From Frankiales bacterium (GTDB lineage: Bacteria > Actinomycetota > Actinomycetes > Mycobacteriales > SCTD01), in the NCBI GenBank assembly GCA_025464695.1, contig JAODNQ010000107.1, forward strand, positions 1 to 15,605: a stretch of 15,605 bases of DNA, in the 5' to 3' direction. Positions within the stretch are counted from its first letter, which is position 1, and each line of letters begins with the position of its first letter. Positions 1 through 6,916 of the stretch are shown here, piece after piece. Both the position numbers and the translations under genes were made by a program. The notes beneath the pieces were generated by a model. It worked only from the letters and a program-made list of their open reading frames with translations, did not search any database and was not told where the DNA came from.

Positions 1-1
1 G

Positions 2-550
2 AACGGCACGCAGCTGCTGGTGGGGTCCGGGCCGACGGGGGCCGCGGGCAGCGAGCCTCCGGTCCTGGCACGCCCGGGCGGGGCCCGCGGCTGGGGAGTC
101 TCGAGCGCCGCGACGGCGATGGGCCCGGACACGGCGCAGGCCAGGGCTCAGGCGCACGGCGGGGCTCAGGAGTCGGCGACGGCGGAGGTGGCGGCCAAGG
201 CGAAGGCGGTCGCGAAGGGGAAGGCGGTCGCGAAGGGAAAGGCCGCCAAGACCGCCAAGGTCACGAAGGCCAAGGCGGTCGCGAAGGGAAAGGCCGCCAC
301 GAAGACCAAGACGGCCGCGGAGGCCGCGAAGACCGCCAAGGGCGCTAAGACCGCCAAGGGCGCTAAGACCGCCGCGAGCCCGAAGGCCGACGCCGCGAGC
401 GCGAAGGCGACGGACAAGACCGCGAAGGCCACGGCCAAGTCCGCCGCGCAGGCCGCCACGAGGGCGAAGGCGGCCGCGAGGGTCAAGGCCGCTGCAGCTA
501 AGGCCGCCAGAGCCAAGGCCGCCAAGAAGGCTGCCCGCACCTCTGCGTAG
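2..550 (+). CDS. Lys/Ala-rich, histone-H1-like C-terminal region (5'-partial)
   Basis: The frame is open from the left edge to TAG at 548-550, with coding-like GC-rich third positions from the first codon, so the true start probably lies outside the window. Internal candidates are GTG at 20 and ATG at 119, but neither has a well-placed ribosome binding site. The first ~55 residues are Gly/Ala/Pro-rich. From about nt 185 onward the protein is almost only Ala, Lys, Val, Thr and Gly, in AKAVAKGK- and AKTAKG-type repeats, and ends in AKKAARTSA. Such tails resemble eukaryotic H1 and the basic tails of actinobacterial HupB/HupS, Ku and topoisomerase I, which contact nucleic acid non-specifically. 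No N-terminal domain is visible, so the parent family is unknown. DNA or RNA binding is inferred from composition only. The opposite strand is also open here, but it encodes only an Ala/Val/Phe-rich mirror of the repeats. Confidence 0.6.
   Translation, partial: NGTQLLVGSGPTGAAGSEPPVLARPGGARGWGVSSAATAMGPDTAQARAQAHGGAQESATAEVAAKAKAVAKGKAVAKGKAAKTAKVTKAKAVAKGKAATKTKTAAEAAKTAKGAKTAKGAKTAASPKADAASAKATDKTAKATAKSAAQAATRAKAAARVKAAAAKAARAKAAKKAARTSA
203..366 (+). repeat. 18-nt tandem repeats in the Lys/Ala-rich coding region
   Basis: AAGGCGGTCGCGAAGGG plus one G or A occurs at 203-220 and 221-238 back to back, and again at 272-289. A second 18-nt unit, GACCGCCAAGGGCGCTAA, is duplicated exactly at 331-348 and 349-366. 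Both units keep the frame (six codons), so copy-number change would lengthen or shorten the basic tail without a frameshift. Confidence 0.85.
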
Positions 551-844
551 GACGCTGACCGGCACGGACAGGCCTGCTCCTCCCGCCCGACGGCGGTCGA
601 CCGGTCGACCCGGCCGCGCCACCGTGCCGTCACGCCGGGCAGGTTCCTCCATCGCCCTCCGGGCGGCGGGGAGACGCAGGTCACACCATCTGACACGATG
701 GCCGGGACGCGCCCGCCCGGGTCGTCCCCTGCACCGCACCCCGGTCGCCCGCCCGTCCGCCCACCCCGCGGACACGGGTGGCCGGTCCGCCCCGCCCCTG
801 CCGGTGATCCCGGACGGGGTCCCGAGCGCACGAGGAGCACGCCC
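551..844. other. Spacer between the Lys/Ala-rich gene and bkdA
   Basis: I see no supportable gene in this 294-bp stretch. It holds a perfect 16-bp palindrome (595-610), a small inverted repeat CCATC-TGACAC-GATGG (686-701) and, at its right end, the bkdA ribosome binding site GAGGAG (832-837). No convincing -10 hexamer of the TANNNT type is visible, so the bkd promoter cannot be placed. Confidence 0.6.
595..610. repeat. Perfect 16-bp palindrome made of two 8-bp palindromes
   Basis: GGTCGACC occurs twice head to tail (595-602, 603-610). Each unit is its own reverse complement, and so is the 16-mer. It lies 45 bp after the stop of the Lys/Ala-rich gene. It could be a protein-binding site or a short hairpin, but it has no loop or T-tract to make it a good terminator. 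Confidence 0.7.
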
Positions 845-1981
845 ATGACGGCGGACGTCCAGGCCATGACCGAGACCACCCCGGTCGCCACGAGCACGAG
901 CGCGGGGCCCGAGCTGGTCCAGCTGCTGACCCCCGAGGGCGAGCGGGTCAGCCATCCCGACTACGACGTCGACCTCACCGACGACGAGTACCGCGACCTC
1001 TACCGCGACCTCGTGCTGGTCCGGCGGATCGACGTCGAGGCCACCGCGCTGCAGCGCCAGGGCGAGCTCGGCATCTGGGCCGCGCTGCTCGGCCAGGAGG
1101 CGGCGCAGGTCGGCTCCGGGCGGGCGATGCGCGCGCAGGACTTCGCCTTCCCGACCTACCGCGAGCACGGCGTCGCCTGGTGCCGCGGCGTCGACCCGCT
1201 GACCCTGCTCGGCCTGTTCCGCGGGGCGAGCAACGGCGGGTGGGACCCGCAGGAGAAGCGCTTCAACCTCTACACGATCGTGATCGGGTCGCAGACCCTG
1301 CACGCCACCGGCTACGCGATGGGCATCCAGAAGGACGGCGCCGTCGGCGACCCGGAGACGGGCGAGGCCGCGATCGCCTACTTCGGCGACGGCGCCAGCA
1401 GCCAGGGCGACGTCAACGAGGCCTTCGTCTGGGCGAGCGTCTACAACGCCCCGATCGTGTTCTTCTGCCAGAACAACCAGTGGGGCATCAGCACCCCCAC
1501 GGCCAACCAGACCCGCATCCCGCTCTACCAGCGCGCCCGCGGCTTCGGCTTCCCCGGTGTCCGGGTCGACGGCAACGACGTCCTCGCCACCTACGCCGTC
1601 ACCCGCAAGGCGCTCGACGACGCCCGCACCGGCCAGGGCCCCACCCTGGTCGAGGCGTTCACCTACCGGATGGGGGCGCACACGACGTCGGACGACCCCA
1701 CCCGCTACCGGCTGGCCGCGGACCTCGAGGCGTGGAAGCTCAAGGACCCGCTCGAGCGGATGAAGGCATTCCTGTTCAAGCAGCAGGTCGTCGACAGCAG
1801 CTTCTTCGCCGACCTCGAGGAGGAGGCCGACGCGCTCGCCGCCCGGATCCGCCGGGAGTGCCTGGCGATGCCCGACCCCGACCCGCTGTCGGTGTTCGAC
1901 GACGTCTACGTCGAGACGACCGCCCTGCTGCAGGAGCAGAAGGCGGCCTTCGGCAGCTACCTCGAGGGGTTCCAGAAGTGA
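845..1981 (+). CDS. bkdA: Branched-chain 2-oxoacid dehydrogenase E1 component, alpha subunit
   Basis: This is the thiamine-diphosphate-binding subunit of the E1 heterotetramer, which decarboxylates branched-chain 2-oxoacids and passes the acyl group to the lipoyl arm of E2 in the cytoplasm. The protein has 378 residues, normal for the family. The ThDP motif is GDG (181-183) with NN at 210-211. Further family landmarks are LQRQGELG near residue 77, GSQTLHATGYAMG before the motif, and RMGAHTTSDDPTRYR in the phosphorylation-loop region. ATG 845 was chosen because GAGGAG (832-837) lies 7 nt upstream; ATG 866 is a weaker alternative. It overlaps bkdB by 4 bp. The N-terminal VQLLTPEGE stretch and overall plan match mycobacterial BkdA better than pyruvate dehydrogenase E1, so branched-chain substrates are favoured; other 2-oxoacids are not excluded. 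Confidence 0.93.
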   Translation: MTADVQAMTETTPVATSTSAGPELVQLLTPEGERVSHPDYDVDLTDDEYRDLYRDLVLVRRIDVEATALQRQGELGIWAALLGQEAAQVGSGRAMRAQDFAFPTYREHGVAWCRGVDPLTLLGLFRGASNGGWDPQEKRFNLYTIVIGSQTLHATGYAMGIQKDGAVGDPETGEAAIAYFGDGASSQGDVNEAFVWASVYNAPIVFFCQNNQWGISTPTANQTRIPLYQRARGFGFPGVRVDGNDVLATYAVTRKALDDARTGQGPTLVEAFTYRMGAHTTSDDPTRYRLAADLEAWKLKDPLERMKAFLFKQQVVDSSFFADLEEEADALAARIRRECLAMPDPDPLSVFDDVYVETTALLQEQKAAFGSYLEGFQK

Positions 1982-2955
1982 CGACGCTGACCCTGGCCAA
2001 GAGCCTGAACGAGGCGCTGCGCGCGTCGATGGAGCGCGACCCGAAGGTCGTGCTCATGGGCGAGGACATCGGCAAGCTCGGCGGCGTCTTCCGGGTCACC
2101 GACGGCCTGCAGAAGGACTTCGGCGAGGCCCGCGTGTTCGACACCCCGCTGGCGGAGTCGGGGATCGTCGGCACTGCCATCGGTCTGGCGATCCGCGGCT
2201 ACCGCCCGGTCTGCGAGATCCAGTTCGACGGGTTCATCTACCCCGCCTACGACCAGATCGTGAGCCAGCTGGCCAAGATCCACGCCCGGTCGAAGGGCAC
2301 GGTCCGGATGCCGGTGACGATCCGGGTGCCCTTCGGGGGCGGGATCGGCGCGGTCGAGCACCACAGCGAGAGCCCCGAGGCGTACTTCGCGCACACCGCC
2401 GGCCTCAAGGTCGTCGCCTGCAGCAACCCGGCCGACGGGTTCGCGATGCTCCAGCAGGCCATCGCCTCCGACGACCCGGTGCTGTTCTTCGAGCCCAAGC
2501 GCCGCTACTGGGAGAAGGCCGAGGTCGACACGACCGCGCCCCCGACGTCGTCGCTCTGGTCGGCGCGCGTCGTGCGTCCCGGCCGCGACTGCACGCTCGT
2601 CGCCTACGGACCCATGGTGAAGACCTGCCTGGACGCCGCCACCGCAGCGGCCGAGGAGGGACGGGAGCTCGAGGTCGTCGACCTGCGGTCGCTGTCGCCG
2701 CTGGACCTCCCGACGGTGCTCGAGTCGGTGCGGCGCACGAAGCGGCTCGTCGTCGTCCACGAGGCACCGAGCTACGTCGGGCTGGGTGCGGAGATCGCCG
2801 CGCGGGTCAGTGAGGAGCTGTACTACGAGATGGAGGCCCCGGTCCTGCGCGTCACGGGCTTCGACACCCCCTACCCGCCGTCGCGGGTGGAGGAGGACTG
2901 GCTGCCCGACCTCGACCGGGTCCTGCACGCCGTCGACCGCAGCCTGGGGTACTGA
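1978..2955 (+). CDS. bkdB: Branched-chain 2-oxoacid dehydrogenase E1 component, beta subunit
   Basis: This is the partner subunit of E1-alpha, completing the ThDP sites of the alpha2beta2 enzyme. It has 325 residues, the usual length. The protein opens with MTTLTLAKSLNEALR and MGEDIG. The conserved glutamate that activates ThDP is E60 in TPLAESGIVG, and the active-site histidine region is EHHSESPEAYFAH (His128/His129). The C-terminal transketolase domain shows VVDLRSLSPLD and GFDTPYPPSRVEEDWLPD, typical of this family. GTG 1978 overlaps the bkdA stop (GTGA), with GAGGGG (1964-1969) 8 nt upstream, so translation is probably coupled and gives equal amounts of the two subunits. Only 1 bp separates its stop from the bkdC start. 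Confidence 0.94.
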   Translation: MTTLTLAKSLNEALRASMERDPKVVLMGEDIGKLGGVFRVTDGLQKDFGEARVFDTPLAESGIVGTAIGLAIRGYRPVCEIQFDGFIYPAYDQIVSQLAKIHARSKGTVRMPVTIRVPFGGGIGAVEHHSESPEAYFAHTAGLKVVACSNPADGFAMLQQAIASDDPVLFFEPKRRYWEKAEVDTTAPPTSSLWSARVVRPGRDCTLVAYGPMVKTCLDAATAAAEEGRELEVVDLRSLSPLDLPTVLESVRRTKRLVVVHEAPSYVGLGAEIAARVSEELYYEMEAPVLRVTGFDTPYPPSRVEEDWLPDLDRVLHAVDRSLGY

Positions 2956-2956
2956 C

Positions 2957-4378
2957 GTGACGAGGCTGAAGGACTTCCGGCTGCCCGACCTCGGCGAGGG
3001 GCTGACCGAGGGCGAGATCCTCTCCTGGTCGGTCGGCGTCGGCGACACGGTCACGCTGAACCAGGTCATCGTCGAGGTGGAGACGGCCAAGGCGGCCGTC
3101 GAGGTGCCCTCGCCGTACGCCGGCGTCGTCACGCAGATCCACCACGCGGCGGGCTCGGTGGTCGACGTCGGGGCGCCGATCATCACCTTCGACACCGACC
3201 CCTCCGCCGGGCCGCTGGAGGCAGCGGCGAACGCCGCGGCCGGTGCGGCGGCCAACCCGGTCGAGAGCGGCGCCGCGAGGGCCGCGTCCGTCGTGGGCGA
3301 CCCGACCGAGGGCGAGCTCGTGCCGGCCGGTGCGAACGGCGCGCTCATCGGCGAGACCGGCGCGAACGGCCGGACGGCGACGCTGGTCGGCTACGGGCCC
3401 CGGACCGTCACGGCGACCCGACGCCCCCGCGCCGCTGCCGCTACGCCCCCGCCGGTCGTGGAACCGACCGACAAGCGGGTCTCCGCGCGGCAGGTCGGCG
3501 CGACGGCGGCACGGGTCGCGGGCGGCGTGACCGTCCTGGCCAAGCCGCCCGTGCGCAAGCTCGCGAAGGAGCTCGGCGTCGACCTCGCCGTCCTGCACGG
3601 GAGCGGCCCGGGCGGGACCGTCACCCGCGACGACGTCTCGGCGGCCGCCGCCCCCGTCGCGGCGGTGGCTGCTGACGACCCCGGAACGCGCGAGCGCCGG
3701 ATCCCGGTGAAGGGCGTGCGGAGGCTGACGGCTGAGGCCATGGTCGGCAGCGCCTTGACCGCCCCCCACGTCACCGAGTTCCTGACCCTCGACATGACGC
3801 CGACCATGGAGCTGGTGACGAGGGTCCGGGCGCTGCCGGAGTTCGCCGGGGTGAAGGTGTCGCCGCTGCTGTTCGTGGCCAAGGCGCTGCTGCTGGCCGT
3901 GCGGCGGAACCCGGAGATCAACAGCACGTTCACGGGCGACGAGATCGTCGTCAAGGACTACGTGAACCTCGGGATCGCCGCGGCCACCCCGCGCGGGCTG
4001 CTGGTGCCGAACGTCAAGGACGCCGACCGGCTCGACCTGCTCGGCCTGGCGACGGCGCTGCAGCAGCTGACGGAGACCGCCCGCGAGGGGCGCACCGCTC
4101 CGGCCGACATGCAGGGCGGCACGATCACGATCACGAACGTGGGGGTGTTCGGCGTCGACACCGGCACGCCGATCCTCAACCCCGGCGAGTCCGCGATCCT
4201 CTGCTTCGGCGCGGTGCGCCCGACGCCCTGGGTGCACGACGGCGCGATCGCCGTGCGGCAGGTGACTCAGCTGTCGCTGTCGTTCGACCACCGCAACGTG
4301 GACGGCCAGCTCGGGTCGCAGTTCCTCGCCGACGTCGGGCGGGTGCTGGCCGACCCGACGACGGCGCTGCTGTGGTGA
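2957..4378 (+). CDS. bkdC: Lipoamide acyltransferase (E2) of the branched-chain 2-oxoacid dehydrogenase complex
   Basis: This is the core of the complex: it carries the acyl group on a lipoyl lysine and transfers it to CoA. The 473 residues show the classic order. One lipoyl domain covers about residues 5-82, with Lys45 in VETAKA as the lipoylation site. A long Ala/Pro/Gly linker follows. The peripheral subunit-binding domain is at about 193-232 (VRKLAKELGVDL, GSGPGGTVTRDDV). The catalytic acyltransferase domain is at about 250-473, with the SFDHRNVDG active-site motif (His445, Asp449). GTG 2957 follows the bkdB stop by 1 bp, with GGGG 7 nt upstream. Lipoamide dehydrogenase (E3) is not encoded here and is probably supplied from elsewhere, as is common. 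No terminator is visible between its stop and the micro-gene at 4484. Confidence 0.94.
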   Translation: MTRLKDFRLPDLGEGLTEGEILSWSVGVGDTVTLNQVIVEVETAKAAVEVPSPYAGVVTQIHHAAGSVVDVGAPIITFDTDPSAGPLEAAANAAAGAAANPVESGAARAASVVGDPTEGELVPAGANGALIGETGANGRTATLVGYGPRTVTATRRPRAAAATPPPVVEPTDKRVSARQVGATAARVAGGVTVLAKPPVRKLAKELGVDLAVLHGSGPGGTVTRDDVSAAAAPVAAVAADDPGTRERRIPVKGVRRLTAEAMVGSALTAPHVTEFLTLDMTPTMELVTRVRALPEFAGVKVSPLLFVAKALLLAVRRNPEINSTFTGDEIVVKDYVNLGIAAATPRGLLVPNVKDADRLDLLGLATALQQLTETAREGRTAPADMQGGTITITNVGVFGVDTGTPILNPGESAILCFGAVRPTPWVHDGAIAVRQVTQLSLSFDHRNVDGQLGSQFLADVGRVLADPTTALLW

Positions 4379-4483
4379 CCGCTGCTGTGACCTGACAGAC
4401 GGACGGAGATCACGCTCATGAACGACATCGGCGGATCGCCGGTGTCGTTGTACCTGGTGTCGCACCCCACCAGGAGGCACCCG

Positions 4484-4633
4484 ATGAGCCTGTTCACCCG
4501 CAGCCGCAGCACCCGTCCCTCCGACGGCTCCAGCCGCCGCACCCGCACGCGCCGCGCCGTGTCGCGCGCACTGGCCGTCGCGCCGACCGTCGAGTCCCGT
4601 CACGAGCTGCTGGCGCAGAGCACCCGCCTGTAG
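4484..4633 (+). CDS. Basic micro-protein A, 49 residues, unrecognised
   Basis: I do not recognise the function. ATG 4484 has an ideal AGGAGG (4472-4477) 6 nt upstream. An in-frame ATG at 4418 with GGAG (4405-4408) could give a 71-residue form, but the similarity to the next micro-gene begins at 4484. The N-terminal half is rich in Arg and Ser/Thr. The C-terminal half has the pattern RALA-x-APT-x-x-SR-x-ELLA and may form a short helix. No signal peptide, membrane segment or cysteine is present. It is followed at once by a strong hairpin terminator (4644-4678). It lies 105 bp after bkdC with no visible terminator between, so read-through from the bkd operon is possible. It resembles short uncharacterised actinobacterial proteins I recall only vaguely. 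Confidence 0.68.
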   Translation: MSLFTRSRSTRPSDGSSRRTRTRRAVSRALAVAPTVESRHELLAQSTRL

Positions 4634-4643
4634 CGCGTCCGGA

Positions 4644-4678
4644 GACAGCCCCCACCTCGTACGAGGTCGGGGGCTGTC
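4644..4678 (+). terminator. Hairpin terminator after micro-gene A
   Basis: GACAGCCCCC (4644-4653) pairs perfectly with GGGGGCTGTC (4669-4678). The interior CCTCGTACGAGG is itself palindromic, so the stem continues past a one-base bulge. No T-tract follows, as is usual for actinobacterial hairpins. It starts 11 nt after the stop codon. Confidence 0.85.
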
Positions 4679-4696
4679 GCCGTCCTCGGGGGAGTC

Positions 4697-4799
4697 GGGG
4701 ATCACCCCGCAGGCGGGCAGGAGCACGGCGTCCCGCCTGTTGAGACAGGTGAGGGACTGCACGGTCCCGCGCCACTGCACCGCCTGGGAAGGCTCTCCC
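4697..4799 (+). promoter_or_regulatory. Foldable leader of micro-gene B
   Basis: Several short inverted repeats are packed upstream of the GTG at 4800. They are GGGG-ATCA-CCCC (4697-4708), CAGGCGGG/CCCGCCTG (4710-4717 with 4732-4739), CCTGT-TGAG-ACAGG (4736-4749), GGGAC-TGCACG-GTCCC (4753-4768) and GGGA/TCCC flanking the AAGG ribosome binding site (4786-4799). The second and third share bases 4736-4739 and so exclude each other. This could be a cis-regulatory RNA, but GC-rich DNA gives such pairings by chance, and no known riboswitch class is recognised. Confidence 0.35.
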
Positions 4800-4940
4800 G
4801 TGTTCGTCCTCCGTCGCTCCCGCACCCGCTCCGCCGCCAGCTCCACCGCGGCCGGCCGCCGCGCCCTGGTCCGCGCCCTCGCTGCCTCGCCGACCCAGGC
4901 GTCGTACGCCGAGCTGCTGGCCATCTCCGCGCGCTTCTGA
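4800..4940 (+). CDS. Basic micro-protein B, 46 residues, related to micro-protein A
   Basis: The function is unknown. GTG 4800 has AAGG (4789-4792) 7 nt upstream, and the reading ends at TGA 4938-4940. Like its neighbour, it begins with a basic Arg/Ser run (RRSRTRSAASS), then has RALVRALAASPTQASYAELLAISARF, matching the RAL-APT-SR-ELLA pattern of micro-protein A. The shared pattern, order, orientation and terminator style point to an old tandem duplication. No cysteine, membrane segment or signal peptide is visible. A DNA- or RNA-contacting role is conceivable from charge alone, but that is a guess. Confidence 0.66.
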   Translation: MFVLRRSRTRSAASSTAAGRRALVRALAASPTQASYAELLAISARF

Positions 4941-4952
4941 CGCGCGCACCCC

Positions 4953-4983
4953 GAGCCCCCGACCCGCGTGCGGTCGGGGGCTC
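4953..4983 (+). terminator. Hairpin terminator after micro-gene B
   Basis: A perfect 12-bp stem GAGCCCCCGACC (4953-4964) with GGTCGGGGGCTC (4972-4983) and a 7-nt loop begins 12 nt after the stop codon. It separates the micro-genes from the NHL gene, whose translation start is 40 nt further on. Confidence 0.88.
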
Positions 4984-5023
4984 TGTCGTGCTCGGCCTGC
5001 AGCGAGGGACCAGACTCGACCAC

Positions 5024-6781
5024 GTGACGAGCACCCGGCGCCAGGCCCGCGTCCGCGCCCCGGAGCTGACCGGCGCGGGCGGCTGGATCGGCACCGGCGG
5101 CCAGGAGCTGACCCTCGCCGCGCTGCGCGGCAAGGTGGTGCTGCTCGACTTCTGGACCTCGTGCTGCGTCAACTGCCTGCACGTCCTCGACGAGCTGCGG
5201 CCGCTCGAGGAGCGGTTCGCGGACGTCCTCGTCGTCGTCGGGGTGCACTCGCCCAAGTTCGCGCACGAGGCCGACCACGACGCCGTCGTCGCCGCGGTCG
5301 CGCGCTACGAGGTGCACCACGCGGTGCTCGACGACCCGGGGCTGAGCACGTGGTCGCAGTACGCGGTCCGCGCTTGGCCGACCCTCTGCGTGGTCGACCC
5401 CGAGGGGTACCTCGTCCACGTCGCGAGCGGCGAGGGGCACGGCGAGGCGGTCGGCCGGCTGGTCGAGGAGCTCGTCGCCGAGCACGAGGCGAAGGGCACC
5501 CTGCACCGCGGGGACGGGCCCTACGTGGCGCCGCCGGAGGCCGACACCGAGCTGCTGTTCCCCGGCGGAGTCCTGCTGCTGCCCGGGGGGGACCTGCTGG
5601 TGAGCGACACCGCGCACCACAGCCTCGTGCGGATGTCCGGCGAGCAGGTGGTGCGTCGCTACGGCACCGGGGAGCGCGGCCTCGTCGACGGGCTCGCGCC
5701 GCGGTTCGCCGAGCCGCAGGGGACGGCGCTGCTCGACGGCGGCGCGGTGCTCGTGGCGGACAGCGCCAACCACGCCCTGCGGCGGCTCGACCTCGAGACC
5801 GGGGAGGTCGTGACGGTCGCGGGCACCGGTGAGCCGTGGCGCCCGGGCGACAGCCTCGACGGGCCGGCGACGCAGGTGCGGCTGTCGACGCCGTGGGACG
5901 TCTGCGTGCACGACGGTGAGGTGGTCGTCGCGATGGCCGGCACGCACCAGCTGTGGTCGCTGCACGGCGGGATGCTGGAGGTCCTCGCCGGGACCACCGG
6001 GGAGGGGCTGCGCGACGGCGACGCGAAGCGGGCGTACCTCGCCCAGCCGAGCGGCCTGGCGTCCGACGGCGAGCGGCTGTGGTTCGTCGACAGCGAGACG
6101 AGCTCCCTGCGCTGGTACGCCCGGGTCGGCGGCCGGGGCCGGGTGGGCACCGCGGTCGGGACCGGGCTGTTCGACTTCGGCCTCCGCGACGGTCCCGCGG
6201 AGGACGCCCTGCTGCAGCACCCGCTCGGCCTGGCCGTCCTGCCCGACGGCAGCGTCGCCGTCTGCGACACCTACAACGACGCCGTCCGCCGCTACGACCC
6301 GACCACGCGAACGGTCACGACGCTGGCCACCGGCGTGCGCGAGCCGTCGGGCGCGGTCGTCGTCGACGGTGGGCTCGTGGTCGTCGCCAGCGCGTCCCAC
6401 CGGCTGGAACGGCTGGCGGTCCCGGAGCCGGTGCAGGAGCGGCCGGTGCAGGAGGTCGCGCCGGGCGACGTCGTGCTCGAGGTCGCGTTCTCGCCCCCGC
6501 CCGGCCAGTCCCTCGACGACCGGGACGGCCCGTCGACGCGGCTCCTGGTCAGTGCGTCCCCGGCAGAGCTGCTGGTCGAGGGTGCGGGCGGCGGGACGGC
6601 GCTGTCCCGCCGGCTGGTGCTTGCGGGGACCCGTGGGGTCCTGCACGTGGGAGCCGCCGCGGCCAGCTGCGACGAGGGGACCGAGCACCCGGCGTGCCAC
6701 GTGACGCAGCAGGAGTGGGACGTCCCGGTGCGGGTGGTCGAGGGCGGGCCCCGGAGCCTGGCGCTGGTGCTCCGCGCCTGA
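5024..6781 (+). CDS. Thioredoxin-like / NHL-repeat protein (NHLRC2-type)
   Basis: The protein has about 585 residues in three parts. Residues ~10-160 form a thioredoxin-like domain of the AhpC/TlpA type, with FWTSCCVNC (CVNC redox pair Cys48/Cys51, preceded by Cys47) and the cis-Pro loop WPTLCVVD. Residues ~175-465 form an NHL beta-propeller with repeated blade motifs such as GDLLVSDTAHHSLVR, VLVADSANHALRRL and VAVCDTYNDAVRRY. The rest is a beta-rich tail, the domain order of animal NHLRC2 and its bacterial relatives. No signal peptide is seen, so it is probably cytoplasmic. The biochemical role is not established; thiol chemistry with propeller-mediated binding is inferred. GTG 5024 was chosen because the upstream GTG at 4988 lies next to the terminator. 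GAGGGA is 15 nt upstream, rather far, so leaderless translation is possible. Confidence 0.85.
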   Translation: MTSTRRQARVRAPELTGAGGWIGTGGQELTLAALRGKVVLLDFWTSCCVNCLHVLDELRPLEERFADVLVVVGVHSPKFAHEADHDAVVAAVARYEVHHAVLDDPGLSTWSQYAVRAWPTLCVVDPEGYLVHVASGEGHGEAVGRLVEELVAEHEAKGTLHRGDGPYVAPPEADTELLFPGGVLLLPGGDLLVSDTAHHSLVRMSGEQVVRRYGTGERGLVDGLAPRFAEPQGTALLDGGAVLVADSANHALRRLDLETGEVVTVAGTGEPWRPGDSLDGPATQVRLSTPWDVCVHDGEVVVAMAGTHQLWSLHGGMLEVLAGTTGEGLRDGDAKRAYLAQPSGLASDGERLWFVDSETSSLRWYARVGGRGRVGTAVGTGLFDFGLRDGPAEDALLQHPLGLAVLPDGSVAVCDTYNDAVRRYDPTTRTVTTLATGVREPSGAVVVDGGLVVVASASHRLERLAVPEPVQERPVQEVAPGDVVLEVAFSPPPGQSLDDRDGPSTRLLVSASPAELLVEGAGGGTALSRRLVLAGTRGVLHVGAAAASCDEGTEHPACHVTQQEWDVPVRVVEGGPRSLALVLRA

Positions 6782-6831
6782 CGCGTCCGCACACCCCGTC
6801 CGGCGCGCGGTGAACCGGAAGAGACGTGCTC

Positions 6832-6856
6832 GACCCCGCGGCGATGCGGCGGGGTC
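6832..6856. repeat. Inverted repeat between the NHL gene and narK
   Basis: GACCCCGC (6832-6839) and GCGGGGTC (6849-6856) form an 8-bp stem with a 9-nt loop, 50 bp after the NHL stop and 60 bp before the narK start. It could end transcription of the NHL gene or be an operator for narK. A TANNNT-type -10 (TAGCGT, 6869-6874) lies just downstream, but no -35 is convincing. Confidence 0.5.
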
Positions 6857-6916
6857 ACGACGGCTCCCTAGCGTCCGCGGCCAGGCCAACTGACCGCCTC
6901 GACAGGAGCCCACGAC

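Noticed and set aside
1..30. Similarity of the first residues (GTQLLVGSG) to the phosphatase segment TTYVLVGSGG near 15200
   Set aside because: The match covers only a short common strand-turn motif, and the following residues do not agree, so it is no evidence for a second phosphatase gene.
203..366. Short regular repeats as a possible CRISPR array
   Set aside because: The units are 18 nt, in frame and directly adjacent or nearly so, without unique spacers, and no cas gene is present.
686..701. CCATC-TGACAC-GATGG as an operator of the bkd operon
   Set aside because: The arms are only 5 bp and no promoter elements can be placed beside it; chance is a sufficient explanation.
166..897. Open frame on the minus strand opposite the Lys/Ala-rich gene
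   Set aside because: It is the mirror of the AAG/GCC repeats and gives an Ala/Val/Phe-rich pseudo-membrane sequence without start signals; it also runs into bkdA.
4418..4483. N-terminal extension of micro-gene A from ATG 4418
   Set aside because: GGAG lies 9 nt upstream, but the ideal AGGAGG at 4472-4477 and the match with micro-protein B both favour ATG 4484.
4740..4799. TTG start at 4740 for micro-gene B
   Set aside because: No ribosome binding site precedes it, the codons run through the hairpin region, and similarity with micro-protein A begins at GTG 4800.
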